NCBI GenBank assembly: GCA_944363995.1
Contig: CALVVV010000059.1
Coordinates: 1 to 7,291, forward strand
Direction: 5' to 3'
Source of the DNA: an uncultured Bacilli bacterium
Lineage (GTDB): Bacteria > Bacillota_I > Bacilli_A > RF39 > UBA660
Length of the DNA: 7,291 nucleotides
Part shown: positions 1-6,770 of the stretch, piece by piece
Layout: each line of letters starts with the position of its first letter
Numbering within the stretch: position 1 is the first letter of the stretch
Program-made: the position numbers and the translations under genes
The notes under the pieces: model-generated
Database searches by the model: none
What the model was told of the DNA's origin: nothing
What the model saw: only the letters and a program-made list of their open reading frames with translations

Positions 1-564
1 ACTAAATTTGGTAAATCTGAAGGTAATGCTATATGGTTAGATATCAATAAAACATCTAGTTATGAAATGTATCAATTTTTTCTAAATGCTGAAGATAGTA
101 AAGTAATTGAATATATTAAAAAATTAACATTTTTACCAATTGAGGAAATAAAAGAATTAGAAAGAAAACATTTAGCTTGTCCTGAAAAAAGGGAAGCCCA
201 CAAAGCTTTAGCTAAAGAAGTTATTACTTTTTTACATGGCATAAATGAATATGAAAAAGCGGTTAAAATAAGCGAATCTTTGTTTAGTGGTCATATTAAA
301 AATTTGACTAAAGATGAAATATTAATTGGATTTAAAGGAGTACCTACATTTAAATTTGAAGAAAAAAATTTAGTTGATTTATTAGTAGATAATAATATTT
401 GTTCTTCTAAAAGAGAAGCAAGAGAATTTATAAATAATGGGGCAATAACGATTAATGATGAAAAAATATTAGAAGATAAACTAATAAATAAAGATATTGC
501 TATCAATAATGAAATAATTGTTTTAAGAAAAGGAAAGAAAAAATATTATTTAGGAATTAAATAG
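1..564 (+). CDS. tyrS: Tyrosyl-tRNA synthetase, C-terminal part (5' end outside window)
   Basis: Class I aminoacyl-tRNA synthetase that charges tRNA-Tyr in the cytoplasm. The frame is open from base 1 with no start codon, so the gene is cut by the window edge; 187 residues remain of a family usually around 400-420. Residues 2-8 read KFGKSEG, the KMSKS-type ATP-binding loop of bacterial TyrRS, followed by NAIWLD and the typical YQFFLNAED stretch. An alpha-helical anticodon-binding region follows (about residues 30-110), and an S4-type RNA-binding domain closes the protein (about 120-187, with SSKREAREFINNGAITIND). The ATG at 67 is internal (a Met just after the KFGKS loop) and is not the start. 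No clear terminator follows TAG at 562-564, so some readthrough into the t6A operon is possible. Identity is firm. Confidence 0.95.
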   Translation, partial: TKFGKSEGNAIWLDINKTSSYEMYQFFLNAEDSKVIEYIKKLTFLPIEEIKELERKHLACPEKREAHKALAKEVITFLHGINEYEKAVKISESLFSGHIKNLTKDEILIGFKGVPTFKFEEKNLVDLLVDNNICSSKREAREFINNGAITINDEKILEDKLINKDIAINNEIIVLRKGKKKYYLGIK

Positions 565-569
565 TTATC

Positions 570-598
570 TTGAAAATAATTTATAAATTTTATATAAT
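570..598 (+). promoter_or_regulatory. Sigma-A-type promoter for the tsaE operon
   Basis: TTGAAA at 570-575 and a perfect TATAAT at 593-598 are separated by exactly 17 bases, the optimal spacing. Transcription would begin near 604-606, which is at the ribosome binding site GGTGAT (605-610) and only about 10 bases before the tsaE ATG, so the leader would be very short. It is the only good promoter ahead of the five overlapping genes and probably drives all of them. The AT-rich background makes chance TATAAT matches common, but both boxes plus spacing make this a good candidate. Confidence 0.65.
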
Positions 599-614
599 AA
601 TGTTGGTGATATAA

Positions 615-1064
615 ATGGAATATAAAGTTACAATGAAAGACGAATATGATACAATTGAATTAGCACAGAATTTAGAATCAGAAAAATTTCTTAATATGAT
701 TATTTGTTTAAATGGTGAATTGGGTAGTGGTAAAACTTTATTTACGAAAGGATTTGCGCAAGCTTTAGGAATTAAAGATAATATTACAAGTCCAACCTTT
801 TCTATTATTAAAGAATATAATGGGGAATTATCTTTGTATCATATGGATGTTTATCGATTAGATGGTGATACTAGTGGGGTTAATATTGAAGAATATTACA
901 CTAAAGGTGGAGTAGTTATTATAGAATGGGCTGATACCATTAAAGATATATTACCTAAAGAAAGGTTAGATATAAAAATAAAAATATTAGACGAAAATAA
1001 AAGAATCTTTGTAATAACACCATATGGTAAAAAGTACGAGGAGTTATGTGAGGCGGTATTATGA
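615..1064 (+). CDS. tsaE: TsaE, ATPase of tRNA t6A37 synthesis
   Basis: P-loop ATPase that binds the TsaB-TsaD heterodimer and is needed for turnover of the bacterial t6A reaction on tRNA adenosine 37. The 149 residues match the usual family length (about 150). Walker A is GELGSGKT at residues 34-41. The family signatures follow in order: SPTFSIIKEY at 59-68, LYHMDVYRL at 74-82 with the conserved Asp78, and IIEWAD at 102-107, whose Glu-Trp pair is typical of TsaE. The start at 615 has GGTGAT four bases upstream. The stop overlaps the tsaB start as ATGA (1061-1064), implying translational coupling. First gene of the operon. Confidence 0.95.
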   Translation: MEYKVTMKDEYDTIELAQNLESEKFLNMIICLNGELGSGKTLFTKGFAQALGIKDNITSPTFSIIKEYNGELSLYHMDVYRLDGDTSGVNIEEYYTKGGVVIIEWADTIKDILPKERLDIKIKILDENKRIFVITPYGKKYEELCEAVL

Positions 1065-1642
1065 AATATCTTTTCATAGATACATGTTCTAGCAATTTAA
1101 TTATAAGTACAATTATTGATAATAAAATTGATTATTTTTTTAATGATAAAAATAACAATGATACATCTTCTAAAGTTATGAAAGTAATAAAAGAGGCAGT
1201 TCCTGATATTAATACTGTGGATAAAATATTTGTTGTAAATGGTCCTGGTTCTTTTACAGGAATAAGAGTTGGAGTTACGATTGCTAAGACGATTGGGTTT
1301 TGTTTAAATATTCCAATTATTAAATTAAGTGAATTAGAATTATTAGCAACAACAAAAACAAATACGAAATATAACGCATCTTTAATCGATGCAAGACGTG
1401 GATATGTTTATGCTGGAATATATGATCAAGATTTAAATTGTTATTTAGAAGATCAACACATTTTATTAAGTGATATAAATTATCCACAAGATTGTACAAT
1501 AATTGAAAATTATGATAATATTGATTTACTTAAAATAATAAAAAAACACGAATTTGATGAACCAATTAATCCTCATAATTTAAAACCTAACTATTTAAAA
1601 AGAACAGAAGCTGAAGAAAAATTAGATGATAAAAAAGATTAA
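1061..1642 (+). CDS. tsaB: TsaB, scaffold subunit of the t6A threonylcarbamoyl transferase
   Basis: ASKHA-fold protein that dimerises with TsaD and recruits TsaE; it is not itself the catalytic subunit. Residues 4-8 (LFIDT) form the first phosphate loop, residues 61-71 (GPGSFTGIRVG) are the hallmark TsaB motif, and ALIDARRG-type sequence occurs as SLIDARRGYVYAGIYD at 107-122. At 193 residues it is shorter than the roughly 230 of E. coli and B. subtilis homologues, the loss being mainly in the C-terminal half. The conserved His that usually begins the helix before the GPGSFTG region (as in HS- or HT-) is replaced here by DTSSKVM at 34-40, tolerable in a non-catalytic subunit. It overlaps tsaE by 4 bases and rimI by 17. 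Confidence 0.92.
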   Translation: MKYLFIDTCSSNLIISTIIDNKIDYFFNDKNNNDTSSKVMKVIKEAVPDINTVDKIFVVNGPGSFTGIRVGVTIAKTIGFCLNIPIIKLSELELLATTKTNTKYNASLIDARRGYVYAGIYDQDLNCYLEDQHILLSDINYPQDCTIIENYDNIDLLKIIKKHEFDEPINPHNLKPNYLKRTEAEEKLDDKKD

Positions 1643-2015
1643 AGATATCGATTATATAAATAATCTAAGTAATTATAAAGTAACTTTAAATAATTTTAAT
1701 AAAGTAATAGGATATTATTTTGATAACGAAATAGTTGGATTTTTAGATTATAGTGTTATGTATGAAAAAATTGAAATAAATTATATTTTTGTTATAAATG
1801 AATATCGAAAAAAAGGTATTGCTTACAATTTAATTAAATATGTAATCGATAATTATGATTTTGAAAATATAACTTTAGAAGTTAATATAAATAATATTAG
1901 TGCGATTAATTTATATAAAAAATTAGGATTTAATATTATTGGTATTAGAAAGAAATACTATAATGGTGTAGATGGCTACTTGATGGAGGTGAAACATGAC
2001 TATTTTAGCAATTGA
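1626..2015 (+). CDS. rimI: RimI-like N-terminal (alanine) acetyltransferase, GNAT family
   Basis: Acetyl-CoA-dependent GNAT enzyme; E. coli RimI acetylates the N-terminal Ala of ribosomal protein S18, and other RimI proteins act more broadly. Motif A for CoA binding is [11 protein letters not shown] at residues 56-66 (R-x-x-G-x-A). The RimI-specific end follows: [19 protein letters not shown] (84-102), then an RxxYYxxxDG pattern (109-117) and the closing LMEV. At 129 residues it is about 20 shorter than the E. coli protein, mostly at the N terminus. The start ATG at 1626 lies inside tsaB and has only a weak binding site, but no later Met precedes the fold, and expression is probably coupled to tsaB. 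The stop TGA at 2013-2015 lies 20 bases into tsaD. The physiological target cannot be read from sequence. Confidence 0.85.
   Translation: MIKKIKDIDYINNLSNYKVTLNNFNKVIGYYFDNEIVGFLDYSVMYEKIEINYIFVINEYRKKGIAYNLIKYVIDNYDFENITLEVNINNISAINLYKKLGFNIIGIRKKYYNGVDGYLMEVKHDYFSN
1985..1992 (+). promoter_or_regulatory. Strong ribosome binding site inside rimI that fixes the tsaD start
   Basis: GGAGGTGA is a perfect Shine-Dalgarno core placed 3 bases before the ATG at 1996. It sits within the rimI coding region and is the strongest such site in the operon. It settles the tsaD start even though this means a 20-base overlap, and it should let tsaD be translated independently of the weakly initiated rimI. 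Confidence 0.85.
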
Positions 2016-3000
2016 GTCATCTTGTGATGAAACAAGTATGAGTATAATTAAAGATGGAAGTATCGATTTAGGAACAGTTATATTATCACAAATCGATATT
2101 CATAAATTATATGGTGGTGTAGTTCCTGAAATAGCAAGTCGTTCTCATGTTGAAAGTATAACGATTGTTTTAGAAGAAGTTTTAACTAAAGCTTCTATTA
2201 CAATGGAAGAAATTGATGCTATTGCTGTTACCTATGGACCAGGGTTAATAGGTTCTTTATTAGTTGGATTATTAGCAGCTAAAACATTATCTTATATATA
2301 TAATAAACCATTAATTCCTGTTCATCATATTGCAGGTCATATCTATGCTAATAATTTAGTCAAAAGATTAGAATTTCCTTTAATTGCCTTAGTTATTAGT
2401 GGTGGTCATACTGAACTAGTATATATGGAAAATGATTATTCGTTTGAAAAAATAGGTGGTACTTTAGATGATGCTGTTGGGGAATGTTATGATAAAGTAG
2501 CTAGAGTATTAAATATTCCTTATCCAGGCGGTCCTAGTATTGATAAAATGGCTAAATTAGGTAAAGATACATATAAATTACCACTCCCACTTAATGATAG
2601 TTCTTATGATTTTAGTTTTAGTGGTATTAAGTCTGCAGTTATTAATCTAATTCATAATGAATTACAAAAAGGTAATACTATTAGAAAAGAAGATTTAGCT
2701 TGTTCTTTTCAAAACAAAGTAGTTGAGATATTAACTAAAAAAACGATGAAAGCTTTAAAAGAATATAATGTTAAAAATTTAATTGTTGCTGGTGGTGTTG
2801 CAGCCAATAGTGGAATTAGGTCTTCATTAGAACAAGAATGCAATAAAAATAATATTAATTTAACTATTCCACCAATTTTGTATTGTACAGATAATGCGGC
2901 AATGATTGGAGCCGCTGGTTATTATGCATATCAAAAAGGAATAGTTAGTGATATAAACTTAAATGCTAAAGCTAATTGTGAGTTAGGAGAAAATATATGA
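1996..3000 (+). CDS. tsaD: TsaD, catalytic subunit of tRNA t6A37 threonylcarbamoyl transferase
   Basis: Transfers the threonylcarbamoyl group from threonylcarbamoyl-AMP to N6 of A37 in ANN-decoding tRNAs, acting with TsaB and TsaE. Length (334) is typical of bacterial TsaD/Gcp. Motifs in order: [11 protein letters not shown] (4-14); [11 protein letters not shown] (81-91); the metal-binding HxxxH as HIAGH with His111 and His115; SGGHTELV (135-142); [10 protein letters not shown] (154-163); SFSGIKSAV (207-215); [12 protein letters not shown] (264-275); and CTDNAAMIG (297-305), where Asp299 is the third metal ligand. All expected catalytic residues are present, so it should be active. The TGA stop overlaps the next start as ATGA (2997-3000). 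Confidence 0.97.
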   Translation: MTILAIESSCDETSMSIIKDGSIDLGTVILSQIDIHKLYGGVVPEIASRSHVESITIVLEEVLTKASITMEEIDAIAVTYGPGLIGSLLVGLLAAKTLSYIYNKPLIPVHHIAGHIYANNLVKRLEFPLIALVISGGHTELVYMENDYSFEKIGGTLDDAVGECYDKVARVLNIPYPGGPSIDKMAKLGKDTYKLPLPLNDSSYDFSFSGIKSAVINLIHNELQKGNTIRKEDLACSFQNKVVEILTKKTMKALKEYNVKNLIVAGGVAANSGIRSSLEQECNKNNINLTIPPILYCTDNAAMIGAAGYYAYQKGIVSDINLNAKANCELGENI

Positions 3001-4169
3001 GAAATGTAGGTACTATTGTAAGAGGTATTCGAACACCGATTATAAAAGAAAATGATGATTTAGCTAGTATTGTTGTAGCTTCAGTTATGAATGCTAGTTT
3101 AACTGAAAATTTTGAAATATTAGACAAAGATGTTATTGCTGTAACTGAAGCAGTAGTTGGCATTGCGCAAGGTAATTACTGTACAGTTGATGATATTGCT
3201 TTAGATATTAAGAAAAAATTTAAAACTAATCATATTGGTATTGTTTTTCCTATTTTAAGTAGAAATAGATTTTCAATGATTTTAAAAGGTATAGCTCGAG
3301 GTTGTAATAAAATAACAATGTTATTAAGTTATCCTGCTGATGAAGTTGGAAATCATTTATTTGATGAAAAATTTTTAAGAGAATATGATATAAATCCTTA
3401 TGTCGATGTATTATCATATGAAAAATATAATGAATTATTTAAAAATGAAGTTCATACTTTTACAGGAATTAATTATGTTGATTTTTATAAAAAATTAGTC
3501 GAAAGTGAAAATTGTGAAATTGATTTTGTTTTTGCGAATGATCCAAAGGTTATCTATAACTATGTCGATGAAGCCTTAGCATGTGATATTCATACGCGTT
3601 TTGAAACTAAAAGATTACTTAATTGCTTAGGCTTAGATGATATATTAAATGAATCAATTAATGGATCTGGTTTTAATAGTAAATATGGATTATTAGGTTC
3701 AAATAAGTCAACTGATGAAAGATTAAAATTATTTCCTAATAACTGTGAACAATTAGTTTTAGATATTCAAAAAATGATAAAAGAAAAAACTAATAAAAAT
3801 GTCGAAGTAATGATATATGGTGATGGTGCTTTTAAAGATCCAGTCGGTAAAATTTGGGAATTAGCTGATCCAGTTGTTTCACCATTTTATACTGATGGAT
3901 TAAGAGGAACACCTAATGAAATTAAATTAAAATATGTATCTGATAATAAATTTGCTAATTTAAGAGGTAGTGAATTACAAGAAGCAATGCGAAATGAAAT
4001 AAGAAACAAAGAAAAAGATTTAAAAGGAAAAAATATTACTTTAGGTACAACGCCAAGACAAATTACTGATTTATTAGGCTCTCTTTGTGATTTAACCAGT
4101 GGTTCAGGCGATAAAGGAACACCAGTTGTTTTAGTACAAAGATATTTTAGTAATTATGCTGATGAATAA
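2997..4169 (+). CDS. CofE-like protein, F420-0:gamma-glutamyl ligase family (PF01996)
   Basis: A 390-residue member of the family that in methanogens and actinobacteria adds glutamate to coenzyme F420-0. It resembles the long Firmicute branch, usually annotated coenzyme F420-0:L-glutamate ligase, found in organisms not known to make F420; the real substrate is therefore uncertain. Recognisable stretches are [12 protein letters not shown] near residue 5, [16 protein letters not shown] near 44-59, [69 protein letters not shown], and near the C terminus [11 protein letters not shown]. No signal peptide or membrane segment is seen. AGGAGA (2985-2990) precedes the ATG, which overlaps the tsaD stop by 4 bases. 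It is the last gene of the operon, its stop being part of the terminator. Family assignment is strong; function is open. Confidence 0.85.
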   Translation: MRNVGTIVRGIRTPIIKENDDLASIVVASVMNASLTENFEILDKDVIAVTEAVVGIAQGNYCTVDDIALDIKKKFKTNHIGIVFPILSRNRFSMILKGIARGCNKITMLLSYPADEVGNHLFDEKFLREYDINPYVDVLSYEKYNELFKNEVHTFTGINYVDFYKKLVESENCEIDFVFANDPKVIYNYVDEALACDIHTRFETKRLLNCLGLDDILNESINGSGFNSKYGLLGSNKSTDERLKLFPNNCEQLVLDIQKMIKEKTNKNVEVMIYGDGAFKDPVGKIWELADPVVSPFYTDGLRGTPNEIKLKYVSDNKFANLRGSELQEAMRNEIRNKEKDLKGKNITLGTTPRQITDLLGSLCDLTSGSGDKGTPVVLVQRYFSNYADE

Positions 4170-4191
4170 ACTGTTTTATAACAGTTTTTTT
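4168..4191 (+). terminator. Rho-independent terminator of the t6A operon
   Basis: AAACTGTT (4168-4175) pairs perfectly with AACAGTTT (4180-4187) around the loop TTAT, and the T run continues to 4191. The left arm begins within the TAA stop codon (4167-4169) of the CofE-like gene, so there is no 3' untranslated spacer. The stem has only two G-C pairs, so it may be leaky, but its position at the operon end supports it. Confidence 0.75.
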
Positions 4192-4260
4192 AAAATTTGT
4201 ATATCAAAATTCTTAAAAAATGTATATTAAAATTCTTAAAATTTGTATATTAAATTTGAT
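4192..4260 (+). repeat. Three tandem 23-bp direct repeats upstream of the ATPase gene
   Basis: Three adjoining units of exactly 23 bases lie at 4192-4214, 4215-4237 and 4238-4260. The shared core is AAAAtTTGTATATtAAAaTT; units 1 and 2 end in AATTCTT while unit 3 diverges at its end to TTTGAT. The array fills the whole space between the terminator and the promoter of the next gene, and the last unit runs into the proposed -35 box. The position suggests binding sites for a regulator or bent upstream promoter DNA; this is inferred from placement only. Confidence 0.75.
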
Positions 4261-4284
4261 TAAATAATTATTTTATGATAAAAT
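4256..4284 (+). promoter_or_regulatory. Candidate promoter for the DUF4143 ATPase gene
   Basis: TTGATT (4256-4261) and TAAAAT (4279-4284) are 17 bases apart, giving a start near 4291. An alternative -10, TATGAT at 4274-4279, has only a poor -35 (TTAAAT at 4250-4255). A terminator lies just upstream and the gene is otherwise unserved, so a promoter is expected here, but in such AT-rich DNA the exact boxes are uncertain. The -35 overlaps the end of the third 23-bp repeat. Confidence 0.45.
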
Positions 4285-4290
4285 TTATAT

Positions 4291-4297
4291 GGAGGGA
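4291..4297 (+). promoter_or_regulatory. Ribosome binding site fixing the ATPase start at 4302
   Basis: GGAGGGA lies 4 bases before the ATG at 4302. An in-frame ATG at 4275 would add nine residues but has no binding site and overlaps the proposed -10 boxes, so 4302 is the better start. Confidence 0.85.
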
Positions 4298-4301
4298 TAA
4301 A

Positions 4302-5579
4302 ATGTCATTGCGTAAAAATGAGTATATTGAAAGATTAGTTGATAAAAAAATAGAAGAATATTTATCTGTTTTTGGTGCTGTAAGTATTGAGGGACCTAAA
4401 TGGTGTGGTAAAACTTGGACCTCTTTAAATCACGCTAATAGTGTTGTATATTTAGATGAAGAAGAAATAAAAGAAAAGGCTAGATTAAGTTTTGATTTAA
4501 TTTTAAATAATGAAAAACCAGAATTAATTGATGAGTGGAATTTAATTCCAGAAATATGGGATGCAATTAGAAGAAAATGTGATGAGACAACGGCAAAAGG
4601 AAATTATATTTTAACTTGCTCTACTAAATTAACTGATGAAAGTCAAAAAGAAAAAATTCATCATTCTGGTGCTGGAAGAATTGGAAAAATAAAAATGCAT
4701 ACTATGAGTTTATACGAATCAGGTGATTCAACTGGTAAAGTATCAATTAGTGATTTATTAAATAATAATGTAAAAAATGAATTAAATTCTAAAATTACCT
4801 TAGATGAATTAGCTAATCTAATAATTCGTGGTGGTTGGCCATCAAATATAAATATTGAAGAAAATAAGGCTGGAATTATTCCTAAAAGTTATATTGAAGC
4901 AATTCTTGAAAAAGATATTAATGATGATAAAAAAAGAGATAAAAATAAAATGTTGATGTTACTTAAAAGTTTGGCTCGTAATGAATCGACAGTTTTAAAT
5001 AAAAGTACATTATTAAAAGATATTGAAGAATTTGCTAATGAAAAAGAATTAATTGAAAGTCGAATTACCATAGATGATTACTTAGATGTATTAAATAGAC
5101 TTAATATGATTGAAAACCAAGAAGCCTATAGTAATAATTATAGGTCAAAAGAAAGAGTAGGTAAAACTGCTAAAAGACATTTTATAGACCCTTCATTAGC
5201 TTGTGCTTGTTTAGACTTAACTAAAGATAAATTAATGAATGATTTAAAAACTTTTGGGCTTATGTTTGAAGCATTAGTAGAACGTGACTTAAACATTTAT
5301 ATGGAATATCTAGGTGGCAAATTATATCATTTTAGAGATAATGTTACTGGTTTAGAAGCAGATTCTATATTAGAATTTAGTGATGGTGAATATGCTATTG
5401 TTGAAATAAAATTAGGATTCAATCAAGTTGAAGAGGCTAAGCAAAATTTATTAAATTTATATAATAATATGGTTAAAAAGCCTAAATTTATGTGTGTTAT
5501 AGTTGGTTTTACTGATGTAATAGCAAAAGATCCAGAAACAGGAATATATATAGTTCCAATAACTGCTTTAAAACCTTAA
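4302..5579 (+). CDS. AAA_14/DUF4143 ATPase with C-terminal PD-(D/E)XK-like domain
   Basis: Predicted soluble ATPase of 425 residues, of the widespread but functionally unassigned AAA_14 + DUF4143 family. Walker A is GPKWCGKT at residues 31-38, in the form typical of this family. Walker B is ELIDEW around 74-79 with Asp77-Glu78. A strand-end ILTCST (103-108) stands where relatives usually have ILTGS, followed by the conserved HSGAGRIGKIKMHTMSLYESG (split around 121-141) and RGGWP (176-180). The C-terminal DUF4143 part has FEALVERDL (322-330), HFRD, EADSIL with Asp354, then IVEIKLG with Glu368 and Lys370, giving the D...ExK pattern of a PD-(D/E)XK nuclease fold. It sits alone between a terminator and the promoter of the next gene. 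Such genes are often multicopy and horizontally mobile in gut Firmicutes; nothing here shows transfer, as codon use matches its neighbours by eye. Role unknown. Confidence 0.85.
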   Translation: MSLRKNEYIERLVDKKIEEYLSVFGAVSIEGPKWCGKTWTSLNHANSVVYLDEEEIKEKARLSFDLILNNEKPELIDEWNLIPEIWDAIRRKCDETTAKGNYILTCSTKLTDESQKEKIHHSGAGRIGKIKMHTMSLYESGDSTGKVSISDLLNNNVKNELNSKITLDELANLIIRGGWPSNINIEENKAGIIPKSYIEAILEKDINDDKKRDKNKMLMLLKSLARNESTVLNKSTLLKDIEEFANEKELIESRITIDDYLDVLNRLNMIENQEAYSNNYRSKERVGKTAKRHFIDPSLACACLDLTKDKLMNDLKTFGLMFEALVERDLNIYMEYLGGKLYHFRDNVTGLEADSILEFSDGEYAIVEIKLGFNQVEEAKQNLLNLYNNMVKKPKFMCVIVGFTDVIAKDPETGIYIVPITALKP

Positions 5580-5604
5580 AAAAATGTTATTTTTAGTGTA
5601 TAAT
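5576..5604 (+). promoter_or_regulatory. Promoter for the HD-domain gene
   Basis: TTAAAA (5576-5581) and perfect TATAAT (5599-5604) are separated by 17 bases. The -35 box overlaps the TAA stop of the ATPase gene (5577-5579). Transcription would start near 5611, leaving a leader of about 20 bases that includes GGGGAGG at 5621-5627, five bases before the ATG at 5633. No convincing terminator separates the two genes, so readthrough from the ATPase gene is also possible. Confidence 0.6.
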
Positions 5605-5632
5605 ATATATATTAATTTCAGGGGAGGAATTT

Positions 5633-6748
5633 ATGAAAGATATTTTAAATTTTTATATGAAAGCCAATGATTTAAAAAATATAATGGCTGATAAAAAATA
5701 TAGTGTTGCTGATAATTTATATGGTAGTATCATTTTAGCTGTTGCTTTTAATTCTGAGTTTGGTGAACCTAAGGATATTAGTAAAATAGCGAGAATGTTG
5801 ATATTAAGTGAAATAACTTTAAAAAATCCAAACTTAAATTTAGTTGAAACATTAAAAAAAGGAAAGCAATATGAAAAAGAGGCTATAGAATACTTACAAA
5901 TTAAAAATTTAGAAGCAAAAGAAGCATTTAGATTTCGAATAACAGATTTTTCTTTAACTAAGTTAATTGATGAAAAAGGAGATTATTTATCATTTGAAAA
6001 TTTATACAAAGAAGCCTTAAATTTGGGTATATTTAAAATAATTCATAAAGAAGATTATGAAAAATATAAAAAAATATTTAAGTTTTATTGTTTAAATTAT
6101 CGATTAAAAAACAAATTAAGGTCAGGTTGGGATAAGAAGCATTGGAATGTTAAAAGTGATAGAATAGAGCGTATTTCCGAACATATTATTGGTACTATTG
6201 CTTTAGCAATTGCTATTGATTCAGAATTTGATTTTAATATTGATATAAATAAAGTAATAGAAATGTTAGCAATTCACGAAGTTGGTGAGATATTAATTGG
6301 GGATATAACTCCATTTGATGGCGTAACGCCACAACAGAAAAAAGAAATTGAACATAATGCAATCGAAGATGTGTTAGAATGCTTAACAAATAAAACTAAT
6401 TTAATTAATTTAATTTTTGAATTTGATGAACATCAAACTGCTGAATCAATGTTTAGTCATTATTGTGATAAAATAGAGGCTGATATTCAGGCTAAAGTAT
6501 ATCAAGATAATGGTATACAAAACCCTTTAGATGAGCAACAAAACAATGTTGTGTTTAAAAGTGATAAAGTTAAGCATATGTTAGAAAATGGTGCTCAAAC
6601 AGCATTTGACATTTGGTATCTTTGGGATAAATCGATTTATGAAAATAATATTATTTTTACTTTATTATTAGAATTTGTAAAAGATAATGATTTAATTAAA
6701 TTTTCTAATATAGGTCAAAAAAATAAGCAATTTAAATTAATAAATTAA
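5633..6748 (+). CDS. Two-copy HD-domain phosphohydrolase (YfbR/HDDC2-like), N-terminal copy degenerate
   Basis: Predicted cytoplasmic metal-dependent phosphohydrolase of 371 residues; the nearest described group is the HD_3 family of 5'-deoxynucleotidases (YfbR, HDDC2), so a nucleotide monophosphate substrate is plausible but not shown. The C-terminal copy (about 150-290) has RSGW (163-166), ISEHIIGT with His184, HEVGEILIGDITPFDG with His215, Glu216, Glu219 and Asp224, and HYCDKIEAD with Asp279. The usual HD pair is thus HE. The N-terminal copy (about 6-60) repeats the same pattern: NFYMKANDLKN matches KFYCLNYRLKN at 150-160, and residues 24-60 align without gaps to 180-216 with 14 of 37 identical by hand count. 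In this copy His184 corresponds to Asn28 and His215 to Ser59, so it cannot bind metal in the same way. Residues 61-149 are a helical linker. GGGGAGG supports the start. Confidence 0.8.
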   Translation: MKDILNFYMKANDLKNIMADKKYSVADNLYGSIILAVAFNSEFGEPKDISKIARMLILSEITLKNPNLNLVETLKKGKQYEKEAIEYLQIKNLEAKEAFRFRITDFSLTKLIDEKGDYLSFENLYKEALNLGIFKIIHKEDYEKYKKIFKFYCLNYRLKNKLRSGWDKKHWNVKSDRIERISEHIIGTIALAIAIDSEFDFNIDINKVIEMLAIHEVGEILIGDITPFDGVTPQQKKEIEHNAIEDVLECLTNKTNLINLIFEFDEHQTAESMFSHYCDKIEADIQAKVYQDNGIQNPLDEQQNNVVFKSDKVKHMLENGAQTAFDIWYLWDKSIYENNIIFTLLLEFVKDNDLIKFSNIGQKNKQFKLIN

Positions 6749-6770
6749 ATTTTAATATAAGGTGATTTAT

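Noticed and set aside
67..69. ATG 67 as a gene start
   Set aside because: The frame is open back to base 1 and encodes the KFGKSEG loop of TyrRS, so this Met is internal.
291..506. Minus-strand open frame of 71 codons inside tyrS
   Set aside because: It lies wholly within the strongly supported tyrS S4 region, its Ser/Leu/Ile-rich product is the usual antisense shadow, and no binding site precedes it.
2972..3163. Minus-strand open frame across the tsaD/CofE-like junction
   Set aside because: Antisense to two well-supported genes, low-complexity Thr/Ser/Ile product, no binding site.
4275..4301. Earlier in-frame ATG at 4275 for the ATPase
   Set aside because: No binding site ahead of it and it overlaps the likely -10 region, whereas 4302 has GGAGGGA at proper spacing.
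4889..5071. Minus-strand open frame within the ATPase gene
   Set aside because: Antisense shadow with Ser/Leu-rich composition and no independent support.
5577..5594. A-run/T-run after the ATPase stop as a terminator
   Set aside because: The stem would be A-T pairs only and interrupted, and the region is better explained as the spacer of the HD gene promoter.
4302..6748. ATPase plus HD phosphohydrolase as a two-gene defence system
   Set aside because: The HD gene has its own promoter, there is no overlap or shared partner domain, and neither gene has a known defence effector signature beyond a nuclease-like motif; adjacency alone is not enough.
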